Source: Paulinella micropora (Eukaryota; Cercozoa; Imbricatea; Euglyphida; Paulinellidae). Taken from it: DNA of 64,000 nt. This document shows positions 30,668-42,416 of this stretch, in pieces; position 1 is the stretch's first letter; every line of letters starts with the position of its first letter. A program made the position numbers and the translations under genes. Under the pieces are notes generated by a model that did no database searches, was not told where the DNA came from, and saw only the letters and a program-made list of their open reading frames with translations. The stretch covers positions 132,501 to 196,500 of the forward strand of contig WBZZ01006950.1 in the NCBI GenBank assembly GCA_019918135.1, written 5' to 3'.

Positions 30668-32880
30668 TTCCCGCACTTCTTCAATACGGCGAAAAATAAA
30701 AACTATGTTGGTGTAATGCCACATAAGAAACATCACGGCTACGACACGATGCGTGGAGATAAACGAAAGGAATTTCTTGAATGGTATGATGAACAAGTAA
30801 AAGCACATAACAGGTTTGATATGGCGAAGGAAATTGCTGAGTATTGTCATTCAGATGTTGATATACTGAGGAAGGGTTGTATAGATTTTAGAAATCAGTT
30901 TCTAGAGTTTGGTATTGACCCTTTTTAATATACAACTATCGCGAGTTGTGTTATGGCTCTGTATCGTGCTAAGTTTATGCCAGAGAATTCAATTGCAATA
31001 TTGAAAGCGGAAAAACAAAACAGGATGACTTCTAGGGCTTGTGTAGAATGGCTAGCATACAGAAGCAGACTGGATAAGACAGATATTAAGCACGCATTCA
31101 ACGGAGGTGAAAAAATGTTTCAACTCGGGCAATGTCGTGTGTATGTAGATGGATGAGAAAAACAAAACCGCGTACGAGTTTTACGGGTGTCATTGGCACG
31201 GATGTGATAAGTGTTGGAATAGCAATGCTCTGAATGTGAAGAAGAATAAGACAATGGGTGAACTATATAAGGAAACAATGAGAAGAGAAAAACAACTTAA
31301 CGAACAAGCAAAAGTAATAAGTATCTGGGAGTGCGAATGGAGTCTGATGAAAACCAGTGAAAGACTGGCTGAGGATACGAACGAACGAATTACTGAACAA
31401 GAAGGACTAAACCCACGAGAGGCGATGTTTGGAGGTAGAGTAAATGCTTTGAAATTATATTGGAAATCACGACATGATAACGAGTATGCGAAATATATTG
31501 ACATATGCTCACTTTATCCGACCGTGATGTATTACGACCTTTATCCAAGCGGACACCATATCATAATACGACCAAGCAACGAGGAGGAAAGAAATGAAAT
31601 GAAAAATAAAACTATAAACAGAGAATATTTTGGAGTGGCTAAGGTTAAGATGCTACCACCGAGAGGCTTACTACACCCATTCTTACCGAAGACTGATAGA
31701 GGTAAGATTATGTATTACTTATGCGATAAGTGTGGAATGACTGAGCAACACGGCGAATGTAAGCACACAGATAAAGAACGAGCAATAACAGGCACATGGG
31801 CAACTCCAGAAATTTACAAGGCCTTAGACAAAGGCTATAAGTTAATAAAAATATATGAAGTATGGAACTGGAAAGAACAAAGCAGTAATTTATTCAAAGA
31901 ACATATAAAGACATTCTTGAAAGTAAAACAAGAGTCCAGCGGATATCCCGCGGGATGTAATACGGAAGCAGAAAAGTAAAATTACATAAACAGCATGGAA
32001 ATCAAAATGGGAGTTAAGATGGATGAAAGCAAAATATTCAAAAACGAAGGACGGAGAGCAGTGGCTAAGTTGTGCTTGAACTCTTTATGGGGCAAGTTTG
32101 GACAAAAACAAAATAAACACGAACAAAATGATAAAGGATAAAGAAACCTTATACAAACTATTGAACGATAAATCAGTGGATAATATAAATATTAACATAA
32201 TTAACGACCAAATCATAGAAGCCAGTTATGATTTAAAACAGGACGTGGTGAGCGACCCGATTAAAACAAATATTGTAGTTACTTTATTTACTACATGCCA
32301 CGCGAGAATGAGACTTTACAATATGATGGATATATTAGGTAATAGGATATTGTATCATGACACAGACAGCGTAATATATACGACTAACAAAGAAATTAAT
32401 CAGGTAGATGTAGAGACAGGCGATTTACTGGGAGATTGGACTGATGAATTAAAAGGAGCGAAAATAAAAACCTTTGTTGGAGGTGGCCCGAAGTGTTATG
32501 GATACTTATTAGATAATGGTAAGGCCAGTATGAAAGTAAAAGGATTTAGTATGAACTATGAAACGAAAAAAGCATTGAATTTACCAAATATGTTAAGTGT
32601 AATAAGTTTCGGGCTAGGTATTACGAACACTGAATTATTTGAGAATGGTAAAAATGAACTGGCTGAATTGTTGGAGACTGATGAAGAATTACGGATTGCT
32701 AAGCGAATTGAGAAGTCTGGAAAAGTAGTTATAATAGAAAACAACAAGATAACACGAGACAAACAAAAGAAAAAATAACAAGCGAATACTTAGAAAAGAT
32801 ATTTAGTTTTACATATACGAAAAGACAAGTTATCGGAATTGTAGAGAATGCGATTGAAACTGGACCTTTTGGATATTAAA
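30668..32880 (+). pseudogene. polB: Protein-primed DNA polymerase B (Polinton type)
   Basis: Family B DNA polymerase of the protein-primed kind. Visible parts, in order, are the KGFFPHFFN and EYCHSDVDILR region of the exonuclease domain, the HAFNGGEK and YEFYGCHWHGC region, palm motif A (DICSLYPTV), motif B (NSLWGKFGQ) and motif C (HDTDSVIY). The N-terminal exonuclease part is missing at the 238-base repeat. The gene is broken several times. In living relatives this enzyme copies the element genome from a terminal protein. Confidence 0.85.
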
Positions 32881-32942
32881 AAAAATAAAGATGATAAATA
32901 ATTAATTTTTTCCATAAATTTTTTACCAATCTATATAGACCA

Positions 32943-33270
32943 ATGGCCACCCTCACAAGTCCCGAAGGGACGTTGACGCGACCCAAGGGGTCGCTCACCA
33001 GACTATCTGAAAAATTTGGACGACTTTCAATTGAGAAGAATAAGGAATTCTTTTCAGTAAGAGATTTGCAACAGATGATTGATGAAGAAATCAAGGCAAT
33101 TGAAAAAAGTAGAGAAGGAAAGCAGACCGATATTTTTCCATTTGGTAAATACAAAGGAAAAAATTCAAGATGTTGCTACCATTGACAAACTATATCTTGA
33201 ATGGGTTATGAAACAGCCGTGGTTTGATAAATTTACAGACATAAAAAATGAAGTAAAAAAATATTTATAA
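32943..33270 (+). pseudogene. GKYKGK-domain protein (DUF3820-like), copy 1
   Basis: Short protein with a coiled N-terminus and a C-terminal FPFGKYKGK ... YLEWVMKQPWF motif. The [FI]GKYKG...YL.W...Q.W pattern is known from small phage and large-DNA-virus proteins and from exodeoxyribonuclease X C-termini (DUF3820-type), role uncertain. About one break. A diverged paralogue follows directly. Confidence 0.55.
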
Positions 33271-33299
33271 TAAAATAAAATAAAATCTTTATATATAAG

Positions 33300-33800
33300 A
33301 TGAGTGAACTCAACACCACTTAAATGAAATTGACAAATGGAACCTTGACATTGAAATTAAGAAACCTTCAATTAAATGGACTAAACCTGACATTGTTTCT
33401 TTCTATGAGCAATACAAGCCAAGGGACTCCAACAAAGTTGAAGATGCGTCCTTCGGACAGCACGACAATGTGAAAGTAGTTATTCAATTGGAGACCATAA
33501 CGGACAAAGAAGAAAGCACACCTTTTAAGACAACTGATTTAAAAGAGACTAGTATCACAGAAATCAATGCTAATGTTGGCGGAGAAATAGCGAATGCTAC
33601 ATGTACAGAAGAAGGATGTATATTAAAGAAGACCAGCAAAATGAAACCGATATTTTTCTTCAATATGGTAAGTATAAAAAAACAAAAATCGAAGAAGTCA
33701 CTAAGATTGATAAACCATACCTTGAATATTTAATTCAACAACCTTATTTTAATAATAAAGATGCAGTAAAAAAAACATTTGTGATGATATTACATCGTCT
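33300..33800 (+). pseudogene. GKYKGK-domain protein, copy 2
   Basis: Second, diverged copy of the preceding gene: acidic N-terminal part, then QYGKYKKTKIEEV and YLEYLIQQPYF. Broken, with about two breaks. Its end meets the convergent gene on the minus strand. Confidence 0.5.
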
Positions 33801-33819
33801 TCCATTAAATTTTTTTGCT

Positions 33820-35050
33820 TTATTGATCTTCTACGAAGTTAGCGATAATATTGACATTTCCTCCTCCACCAGCAGAGACAGACTTCTGCGTAAAAGTTAA
33901 TACATCACTCGGCGATAGGTATATATCATAACTTCTAAGATTGATTTGTTGAGTTGATTGAGAATTTACATATAGTTTAAAAATTGTTGTTCCGTTTGCG
34001 ATAACACTCGCCTTTGTGTCAGTATCTACAATTGAATACTTAGAATCAACATCTGCAAAAACTGCTCCAGTTAGTGTTCCATTTAATACCATTCTGACAA
34101 CATTCGACTTAGTATCTTTATTTGTAATACTTATCAAAGTTGGATAAACATTTGAATAATTTGATAAATTAGCACCGCCCGCATCAAATACCGCTTTGTT
34201 TCTTATACTAATAATAGGACTTTCAGTGGTGTTTGCTGCTTTACTTCCTTCCACTTCGTTTGTTATACTTGTGTTTATCGTATTCGTTCCCTCAATTAAT
34301 AAAGTGGCACTCGCTGTTTTAAGAGTTTATATTCCAATCTTTGCATCATTTCTCATTACTGCAGTAAAAGGTCATGTCGTATTTCGCAGGCTTACATCAT
34401 TATTAGCATTCGCATACTCAATCATATGAACTAATTGAAATAATCCTGTTATGGGATTATCAATATAAAACTTAATAGCACCAAAACCTAAATATTGAAA
34501 TTGAATTTGAAATAAATTTCCTTTGCTCCAGTCTAAGTTTGGCATAGCATAATTTCCATCGCAAGGGTCGTCCCAGTCTGCTTGGTCAATTTAAACTGCG
34601 ACACCTCCTTTACAATGTACAATACTCATTCCTTCTTGATTTTTGTGAAAATAAAATCCATCAACAAGATCATTTCCTATGAATAGTAATCTTTTGTATC
34701 ATCCGTCGACCATAGAGCAGTAAAGCGGGCTAGGACACCCATTCCAGTTCTATATTTTATTCTCCTTTTACTTACCAGTCTAGCATCTGCCGTAGCATCA
34801 GCAGTTGCTTTCAATTTAGCCATATTATTCAAAAATGACACAGACGATTTTGTTTCTGTTTTTGTCCATATCCTAGTATTAATTGTATATGGAAAGATTT
34901 CTTGTAAAACTGGTGTTAATTGACCTACTACTGCTTCACCAAAAGCGGTTTTGAATTATTTGTTTCAATATTACCATCATATCCAACACTGACATTTATA
35001 AATTCTCCGTCAGGATTTTCTGCGATTAAGTTTCTCTGGTGAGTTTTCAT
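33820..35050 (-). pseudogene. Putative virion protein
   Basis: Minus-strand remnant between the capsid gene and the GKYKGK pair. The C-terminal 144 residues are Asn/Ser/Thr-rich and beta-like (PTLISITNKDTKSN, SYDIYLSPSDVLTF), and the N-terminal region MKTHQRNLIAENPDGEF is followed by further beta-type sequence. This looks like a virion surface or spike-like component by composition and position. Several breaks. No family recognised. Confidence 0.4.
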
Positions 35051-35113
35051 TGTTTGTTCGTATATAAACAAAAAAATAAATCTAAATTTTTTAAAAATTT
35101 TTGTTTTGGCAGT

Positions 35114-36540
35114 CTATGAAATGGAAATTATATTTGACTTAACCTGAACCTCCCGCTGAGTGATTGCTACACTTACATGCTGATGAGCATTATTCTGTGT
35201 AGTGCTAATGAACTCCCATCGTCTCTCATTTGAAAGGTCAAGCCCGCTAACTTCATTTTGGTCTTTGCTCCACAGCGGGCGGGTATTATCACATGTATCA
35301 ACCCAGAACCAGTTGTATTGATACACATTTGAATTCATCAAAACAGAACCTTCAAGTTTAGGTTTCAAGCACATATAATCTTCGAAGGTAGCGGGAAATA
35401 TTTCAAATTCCTGAAGTCGTGCCCCGTCAAGTGTGGTGTGAAAACTGGTAGTCTTAGCGTTTGCTCTGTTATCAATATCATAAGCGGTATTCTTGTTTTC
35501 TGTGTTGTTAAAGAGTGTGTGATAAATTTTCTTCAACCTTTTGCCGTGCCCAAGCGGAGAATAATGTTTTGTGTAGTGGATTGAGCGATGGAATTTTTAT
35601 AAACATAAGGATAATCAATATTAAAACTCATACCTTCAGCACTTGCCACCTTTTGTTGATTAGTCTCTACAGCAAGGAACAAGTTAAGACTAGAAACAGT
35701 TACATTACCAGCGGCAGCCAAGCACTCCTCCACCAGGTGACGAAGCATCGTTATTGTAATAATAAATTTTAGGGGTCTGTTGCCATACAATCCTCATATT
35801 CAAAATCTCAGGAAACATAATAGTCTTATCAAGGGCGAAAATGGTATTGTAAAGCATGCAGAGATTAATCTTAACACTGATAGAAGGCTCAGCAGCAGTA
35901 GCTGCACCACCCGAGAAATACTTAGCCTCATTATATTCCACATTAACAAGGCTATAGGTTCCTACAGTGCCATCGGTTAGAGCGGAATCGTCGTGGCGAC
36001 GAGCATTTGTACTAGGCACTTTGTAGTATGTTTGAATTGCGTCTCTAGCAGTATCGTAGGCTACTGCAGTATCAATTGCTCGCCTTTCTGCTCTACTACC
36101 GATAGCAATCTTTCCTGCATTAAACTTTTGAAGCATACATCCCGCACCACTTCCATTATCGTGGTTTTCAAGTGTCAGAAAGTCCTTCATAGAAGTCTCA
36201 GCCTTCCAAATAATCTTCGTAAAATTACCAACTTCATTTACATCACACAGATAAACACCGCTACGGGTTTGAAGTTGAATTTGTCTAATAGGAGCCAGAC
36301 AATCCATATAGCATTTGTTATAGTTCGCTGCAATTACTGTGGGGCATAAGTAAAACTCAAGACAGAGCGGGCTTAGTTAAATGGCATGCTGATAAGGTCA
36401 AAGTTGTTTTCTTGTCATCCTGCGGTAGTAACAGTAATAGCTCCCGCACCTTCTCGCGGAGTTAGTTTATTCAAACGATACGAAGCACTGATCTAGTCAG
36501 TTCTAGAAAAGTCTAGTTCGCCTCTGTGTTGAGTTGGCAT
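35114..36540 (-). pseudogene. mcp: Major capsid protein (double jelly-roll type)
   Basis: Remnant of about 470 codons beginning MPTQHRGELDFSRT. The size, the position next to penton and protease, and segments such as IRQIQLQTRSGVYLCDVNE, EILNMRIVWQQTPKIYYYN and FNIDYPYVYKNSIAQ fit the major capsid protein of Polintons and Polinton-like viruses. The double jelly-roll fold cannot be proven by eye. Broken, with about three breaks. In relatives its trimers build the icosahedral shell. Confidence 0.7.
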
Positions 36541-36720
36541 TTTGTTTTTAGGTTTTTTGGCAGTTGTGAAAATTGACTAATTCACTGGAATATATTTATA
36601 GAAAAATTAAATATTAAAATAAATATTTAAATCCCTACCTCACCTTTAACAAATTAAAAAATGATGTAAATAAATTAAAATAATTAGTCTCTCTGTAAAT
36701 TAATAACGTCATAACGACTC
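36541..36720. promoter_or_regulatory. AT-rich intergenic spacer
   Basis: About 180 bases of AT-rich DNA between capsid and penton genes, probably the capsid promoter region. No defined motif. Confidence 0.3.
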
Positions 36721-37446
36721 CTAAACATTAAGATTTATAGCCTGATCGTTTTCGTCTGTAAGATAAAACCTATGTACATTATTTGAACTGGCTGATAATT
36801 TCTTACCATACTCAGACCCACTTCCGTCGTATATAATGGCACCAAATGGAATTTCGTTGGCTGTGTATATTTCTTGTAGCACATGATTATCTCCTTCACC
36901 AACTAAGTCCGATTGAAGGTGTAAAGTCTTTTCGCCAGTTAGAATAATTACGTTTGGTGATTTAACAAAATTATTAGCAAAGAAATATGTTGAATTTCTA
37001 TCAAAACCCATTACTTCGTGAATACGGGTATCATCATCAAATATAAACCGCGGTTGAATACCTCCGTTATTTGAAACACTGAATGTTAATTTGCCATCCT
37101 CTGGGTCTATGTTGGTATTATTACTGGATACAACATAAGTATAATTATTTGGGCTGTCTGCGGTTAGCACCTACGACAACTTATTTTTTAGATTGTTCAT
37201 TGTGTAGTTTCCCTCAGGTATCGTAATTAAAGCATCATACCCGTCTTCGGATAATGTAAAAGTATTATATGGTGAAGCCACCGAATAATACGACTTCGGC
37301 ACATAGATATAAAGAATTTTACAATATGTGGGATTGTCTAACCCCTTCATATTGACTTCGTGTGTGAAGTCGCTGTCTGTGCCAGTTATTCGGTTTTTGC
37401 TGTGGATATAGTAAATACCCGAACTTCTTCCACCTTTGTAATCCAT
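36721..37446 (-). pseudogene. Minor capsid (penton-like) protein
   Basis: About 240 codons from MDYKGGRSSGIYYIHSKNR. SKNRITGTDSDFTHEV, YVPKSYYSV and ITIPEGNYTMNNL are typical of the minor capsid/penton protein family of Polinton-like viruses and virophage relatives (recognised from memory). It normally forms the vertices of the capsid as a single jelly roll. It sits directly upstream of the capsid gene on the same strand. Looks broken, about one break. Confidence 0.75.
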
Positions 37447-37452
37447 GATATA

Positions 37453-38060
37453 TTATACGAATAATTTTTGGACATCTTCAAAACTATATAAATTATTTAT
37501 GTGGTTTTGTGTTTTATTATGTCTATTTCTTTTACAAATAGTCAATTCAACACCACAGTCACAAATGTATTTTCTTTGTTGTCTCTCTTTTTCTTTACCT
37601 TTATTTTTACATCTATATTTTTTTGTCTTACTCACTTTTTTCTTTTTTATGTTCTAAATCATATTTCTTTTGTTTTTCACATAACTCCTTTCTTCTTTGT
37701 TCTTTATAATAATTATTTTTCCAATATTTCAGTTTTATTTTCTTGGCAGTATTCTACCTTTTCCCTTCCCGCAATACGTTTATTCACACAATCTAGTTTT
37801 CTAATATGATTACCTTCTTGTTTAAGTAATTCCATTTTGTTATCACACGGAAATAATTTAACTAATTCAATGTAGGCATCATCATATTTAATAATTTCAA
37901 AAGACGATGTGTATTTTGACTTCCCATTCATCCAACTTTTATAATTTTGCTTATGAGTATAAAATCTTTTATACAGAGGTTGAGTAGTTGAACCAATATA
38001 AATTTGGTTTGTTTGGTGAGACCTGATTGAATAAATCTTTCCTTGTTGGTAGTCTGGCAT
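37453..38060 (-). pseudogene. GIY-YIG endonuclease
   Basis: N-terminal GIY-YIG domain: GKIYSIRSHQTNQIYIGSTT with the following R (YKRFYTH) and a downstream K/E region. A Lys/Glu-rich linker and a C-terminal Cys/His cluster (CDCGVELTICKRNRHNKTQNH) may be a zinc finger for DNA binding. GIY-YIG genes occur as homing-type or repair nucleases in Polinton-like viruses and large viruses. About one break. Confidence 0.75.
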
Positions 38061-38085
38061 AGTCGTTTAATATCTGTTTCATAAT

Positions 38086-39858
38086 TTATATGTAGGTGTC
38101 AAAGCCATATCCATTCTGTGCTTTTAATTTCTCCGCTTCTTCTTCTTTCAAGTCTGTATAGCCACTGGCGAATTTAAATCGATTAGCTTTCGCTCGCTCC
38201 ATCAAAAATCTCATGCTACGCCAACCACAAGTTGAGGAAGTATCGCTCTGTTGTTTTACTTGATTAACCTTTATTAATAGATAACTATCTGGCTTACTTT
38301 TATCGATAAGTTGTTTCATTTGTTGTTGAAAGTCTTCAGTTGGCTCGTAAAGTGCTAAAGGGTCGTATATCTCTATACTTCTATCGCCATCTAAAGAGCA
38401 GTAAACCGCCATCCAATGTGCTCCGGGTTGCGAACTTTTTTGGGTATTCAAAATAAATCCATATCGCTTTCTGCTTCCGGGCTTCAATTTGTAGATTTCA
38501 TCACTGGCTATTGCTCCGAGATACCATCCATATTTTTTCATTATGTCGTCTATTTCATTAGTCATTAGTCCCCGTCCCTCTCCTTTCTGTATGGATTGCT
38601 CTTGCTGTTGCTCCTCTTGCTGTTGTTGCTGTGGCTCCTCTTGCTGGTGCTCTAATGATGTGGTAATAGTTGTCTCCGCGACGCTCGGGGGTATGGTAGG
38701 GGGTGAAACCCCCTCCGTGGGCATTCCCTCGTCAATATTCAAATCATTTGAAACTTGTTTATCTACATTTGGGTCTATAGTCATTTTGCTAGTTAGAGTT
38801 TTTACAAAGTCCTTTTTATTCATTGTGTGCCTCCAATGATTGCGGGATAGGTATTTTTTAATTGCTTTTATTGAAAATACCTTATCAATTAATTCTTCTA
38901 ATGTCTTTGCTCCATTCCCTTTTTGTTCATTAATACCCATATACTCTTCATATCTAGCATAATCCGCTACTTTTCTTTTCAAGTTTTCCTTTTCATTTCC
39001 AACATCAATATTAAACCTTTTAATCATGTTAATTTTCCACTTTGAAGTGTCTTTGTAATTTAATTTTTTATGTCCATCACTATCTAGTCTCTTTTTTAAA
39101 GCCTGTGCTAACTCTTTTATAGTAATGTTTGGGTGATAAGTTTTTGAAAATGCAGAGATTAAAAATTGATTAATTTGTAAATTTTCAAAATGCTTACCCT
39201 TTTCTTCTGCTTTCTTTTCTTCCTTTTCAAGTTTTTCTTTATATTCTTCTGCTAACTTTTTCTGTTCCTCTAAAGATGACGCTGTGGCTATAGCCGTCTG
39301 AATATCTTGACTGGCTTTTTGTAAGTCTTTACGACTCATCTTTTTTATGAACTTATCTGTATATCCTGCTAAATTTAGTGTTTCATATCTTTCTGCTTTT
39401 GCTTTTTTTTCTTCCTCATATTGCTCTTTCGTTTTCAATGGTGCTTCATCTCCTAAATTAGGTAATGACGGTGCTTGTGGTGGTGCTCCTAATGGCTGCG
39501 CTTGTGGCTGTCCCTGCTTCGGTGGCATAATATATTGATATTGTGGTGGCGGTGGTAATGCTTGTATCCTATTTTTTCTGTTTTCTTCATATTTTACATC
39601 TTCTATGAGTTTTTGCTCCCTTCTTAGTTCTCTGGCTTTTTGTTCTTGTCGTTCATCAATATCCGCTAGTTCTCTTTTATGTTCCCTATCCATCATATCT
39701 TGTCTTTCCTTAGCATCTGCTATGTCTTTTCGTTCTAGCCTTTTCTTTTCTTCTTCTATCTCATCCCTTTTCTTCTTTTCCTTTGCTTCCTCGTCATGTA
39801 TTAACTTATATTTTTTTCTGTAAGTTGCTTTGTATCTGGTTTCGGTTCTCGTGTTCAA
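38086..39858 (-). CDS. Capsid maturation cysteine protease with coiled-coil N-terminus
   Basis: Open frame of 590 residues. The first 250 residues are Lys/Glu-rich coiled coil with a Pro/Gln segment. The C-terminal 150 residues match adenain/Ulp1-type cysteine proteases: the His in GAHWMAVY, an acidic residue in the IEIYDPL segment, and the catalytic Cys in SSTCGWRSMRF. In Polintons and adenoviruses this enzyme matures virion proteins. The long N-terminal extension, with a Q-rich linker before the protease domain, suggests it may be a virion polyprotein. The frame looks whole. Confidence 0.8.
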   Translation of the reverse strand: MNTRTETRYKATYRKKYKLIHDEEAKEKKKRDEIEEEKKRLERKDIADAKERQDMMDREHKRELADIDERQEQKARELRREQKLIEDVKYEENRKNRIQALPPPPQYQYIMPPKQGQPQAQPLGAPPQAPSLPNLGDEAPLKTKEQYEEEKKAKAERYETLNLAGYTDKFIKKMSRKDLQKASQDIQTAIATASSLEEQKKLAEEYKEKLEKEEKKAEEKGKHFENLQINQFLISAFSKTYHPNITIKELAQALKKRLDSDGHKKLNYKDTSKWKINMIKRFNIDVGNEKENLKRKVADYARYEEYMGINEQKGNGAKTLEELIDKVFSIKAIKKYLSRNHWRHTMNKKDFVKTLTSKMTIDPNVDKQVSNDLNIDEGMPTEGVSPPTIPPSVAETTITTSLEHQQEEPQQQQQEEQQQEQSIQKGEGRGLMTNEIDDIMKKYGWYLGAIASDEIYKLKPGSRKRYGFILNTQKSSQPGAHWMAVYCSLDGDRSIEIYDPLALYEPTEDFQQQMKQLIDKSKPDSYLLIKVNQVKQQSDTSSTCGWRSMRFLMERAKANRFKFASGYTDLKEEEAEKLKAQNGYGFDTYI

Positions 39859-40105
39859 GACGATTGAAATCAGATTTGATTATTTTTTCCCTTGGTTTGC
39901 GGCCCTGCCTTTGTGGCCTCGGCTTACCAATATATTTCAAAAACAACTTAACAATTTGAAGTGTGCTCATATCATTTGTTTTCTTACCAAAATTAAGATA
40001 ATATTTTTTACCCTTCTGGATAATATAAGGTCTCCCGCTCTTATTCGTATACACTCGCGGGGGTCTTACCTTAGCCTTTTTCTTATTAGTCTTAGCCGAA
40101 CCCAT
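39806..40105 (-). CDS. Small basic protein
   Basis: 99 residues, strongly basic, with Gly/Lys/Arg-rich stretches (SAKTNKKKAKVRPPRVY, KPRPQRQGRKPREK) around a helical middle (LQIVKLFLKYIG). It overlaps the start of the protease gene by about 50 bases. Inferred DNA-binding virion core protein; no family recognised. Confidence 0.6.
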   Translation of the reverse strand: MGSAKTNKKKAKVRPPRVYTNKSGRPYIIQKGKKYYLNFGKKTNDMSTLQIVKLFLKYIGKPRPQRQGRKPREKIIKSDFNRLEHENRNQIQSNLQKKI

Positions 40106-40254
40106 TGTATAGATAGTTTAGAATTGCGCTTCGTGCTTTCGCACTCTCACTTATTCTAAACCATCGTTTTTTTATTTGGGGAAAAATTAATCTGTTTTCG
40201 ATGGTTATCAACAAACGGGAGTTGCGTTAGCAACGAGAGTGTAGTTGATAGCTA

Positions 40255-40566
40255 TCAGCGAAACTTTACAGCACCTCCTCGTTGCTTACCATAACCAAGT
40301 TTTGTGGCGGTAGACCCAATACGAGACGCATATGGAACCCCGACATCGCCAAGAGCATTAGCGGTCTTTGAAATAATCTTGTTATCGCGAAGGAATTTAT
40401 TAACAGCCATTGCGGTTTTTCCGACCTTAGCCCAGTTAATCTTTCCTCCCTTTTGACCACATCCCTTCTTCTTAGTTTTCTTTTTTCCTCCCTTCTGTGG
40501 CATTGATGGATTGTATCCGATGTTATATCCTGATGGTTGTGAAATTATCACGGGTGATACTGGCAT
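40255..40566 (-). CDS. Small basic virion protein (minor core/cement type)
   Basis: 103 residues with a Lys/Gly-rich middle (KGGKKKTKKKGCGQKGG) followed by NWAKVGKTAMAVNKFL and KTANALGDVG. Similar small proteins sit beside the packaging ATPase in Polinton-like viruses and virophages and are compared with adenovirus core or cement proteins. The frame is whole. Confidence 0.6.
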   Translation of the reverse strand: MPVSPVIISQPSGYNIGYNPSMPQKGGKKKTKKKGCGQKGGKINWAKVGKTAMAVNKFLRDNKIISKTANALGDVGVPYASRIGSTATKLGYGKQRGGAVKFR

Positions 40567-40626
40567 ATATTAGAAAGACTTTAAAAATCTTTTCAGCAAA
40601 AAAAAAAAAAAAAAATTCTAAAAATA

Positions 40627-41439
40627 TTATTTCATACGATAGGCAAAATTTTTCCGTAATTCATCATCAACACTTGAGACATAAAGAAAATTAAATCTCT
40701 CCTTTGTAGCCTCGTGATACTTTTGAAGAAAATAATCAAAGTCGAAAGATAAGTCTAAGTGTTTATACACGCGTTCCATTTTATTCTGAGACTGGCCTGG
40801 AAAGATTAATAAGTAATCTAACTGCTTAATTGCTTCTGGCCGTAGGTCGTTCAGATACTGACTTGACATAATCACCTGACTTTTATATTGTCTGTTCTTT
40901 TTTAACAAATCGCTTACGGACTTATCTCTTAATCCACTTCCTAAATCGTCCAAAATAAAAACAACCTCTGGTGAAATATACTTACTTGGTCTCTCTTTCT
41001 TCTCACCACCTTCTTCTTTTTTCTTTTCATTTCCGAAATAAAGAAATTGTGGTTTCTCCATCGGTTCTTCATCTTTGATTTCTTCTTCGTGTTGCTCGTC
41101 CTGTCTGTTCAGTTTGTCAAGTTCATAGTCTATCACATTTACACCATCTGATTTAAGAAAGGTATATATTGCCATTGGGTTTCCCCTGTTCTTAAAGTGC
41201 TTTACCATTGCTTTATAAATGTAGTCCTTGTGTATTGTTGAAGCGATAATGACAATACTGGTTTTTCTGTCTGTAGTCCGTTTCAGTATTTCAAAGAGTG
41301 CTGTTGTTTTCCCACTCTTCTTACGGGCAAGTAGAAATATATTTGCATATGGCTCGAATAATTTATAACCCTTGGCTTTTTTGTTTCCATCCCCCTCTTG
41401 TTTTACTGGCTTCACCTTGACATTGTTAATCTTAAGCAT
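40627..41439 (-). CDS. Genome-packaging ATPase (FtsK-HerA/A32-like)
   Basis: 270 residues, whole frame. Walker A is ARKKSGKTTALF near residue 35, Walker B is VVFILDDLG near residue 160, followed by a sensor-like region VIMSSQYLNDL. This is the usual arrangement of A32-like DNA-packaging ATPases in Polintons, virophages and nucleocytoplasmic viruses. An acidic Glu/Lys-rich insertion lies between the two motifs. It acts by pumping DNA into the capsid. Confidence 0.9.
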   Translation of the reverse strand: MLKINNVKVKPVKQEGDGNKKAKGYKLFEPYANIFLLARKKSGKTTALFEILKRTTDRKTSIVIIASTIHKDYIYKAMVKHFKNRGNPMAIYTFLKSDGVNVIDYELDKLNRQDEQHEEEIKDEEPMEKPQFLYFGNEKKKEEGGEKKERPSKYISPEVVFILDDLGSGLRDKSVSDLLKKNRQYKSQVIMSSQYLNDLRPEAIKQLDYLLIFPGQSQNKMERVYKHLDLSFDFDYFLQKYHEATKERFNFLYVSSVDDELRKNFAYRMK

Positions 41440-41448
41440 TATATATTA

Positions 41449-41834
41449 TTATCCTAAAAACTCTAAGCACACAACAATTCTTCCCGCTAAATTTCCTGTA
41501 TCAATATTTCCGCTGTCAGTTTCAAGGACTTTAAGTGTATATTGTCCGTCTGACCAATTTACTATACCCAAATTATAACTGAGGTTTGAAATGTTGCTAT
41601 ATTACTATCTGCAAATGTGCCGATAATTCCAATTCTGTCCATATTAAGAATTCTGATTTTGGTTTCCGTCTGGTCGTTCATATAGTGGATAAACTTATTA
41701 GTGCCTTCTGTTTCCTTGTCATCTTTTCGTCGTTTGTTTTTTGTTTGCTTGCTTCTTCTTCTTCTTTGCCTCATCTTTGTTTGTCACTGGCTCCTCTTGC
41801 TCTGAACATTCATTTTGGTTGGTGTGAATGACAT
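41449..41834 (-). pseudogene. Small unknown protein of the Polinton-like element
   Basis: About 125 codons with a basic N-terminal part (RQRRRRSKQTKNKRRKD) and a beta-like C-terminal part (RIGIIGTFADSNIATFQTS, NIDTGNLAGRIVVC). It is broken at about two points. It may be a virion component by position; no family recognised. Confidence 0.35.
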
Positions 41835-42063
41835 TTGAATATTTTTATTAAATGATTTGCTTCCAACAAAATCTGCGACTTTTACTTACCGGTAAGCGAA
41901 AAAAAGAATGAATCGTGTGCTTATTGTATAAAGCAAGGGGTAGATACAGGGTTTAAGTGTTTTCATAAATAACTGAAATAATATGTGTCGTAGTTTTGAT
42001 GAGGCTTTGCCTTTAATGTGTGTTGGCGATAATAGATGGTATATGACACATACCTATGAATGC
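41835..42063. other. AT-rich spacer
   Basis: Intergenic stretch; nothing supported. Confidence 0.4.
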
Positions 42064-42416
42064 TCACTTCTTACTTGAAGAAGGCGATGGAAGGCAGATA
42101 CCAATAAGCAATGTCAAAATTCTGACATAAGTATTAGCAGCCTCACAAGGTAAGTTCTTTTCAGATAGCCTCACGATACAAAGGGTTATAATGGCAATAA
42201 TGATACCCATTTGAAATAAATACTTAATAAGTCGGCTGTCGGTCGGTCTGTTTTTTATACAACAACAATTCCAGTTATCTTCCAATTCGTGCTCTACTTT
42301 TTTTCCTCAGTCTTTAGTTCTACTTCAAGAACACGAGACTTTAATTCGGGAGTTAGTTCGCCATCCATATCCATAATAGGCGGGGGTCTGTGAAGTCTAG
42401 TTGTATTATTGGACAT
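42064..42416 (-). pseudogene. Small membrane protein
   Basis: An N-terminal polar part begins MSNNTTRLHRPPPIMDMDGE. Downstream, DNWNCCCIKNRPTDSRLIKY precedes one or two hydrophobic segments (MGIIIAIITLCIV and VRILTLLIGICL). Proteins with WNCCC...PTDSRLIK near a membrane helix recur in Polinton-like viruses. Probable membrane protein of the virion; about one break. Confidence 0.55.
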
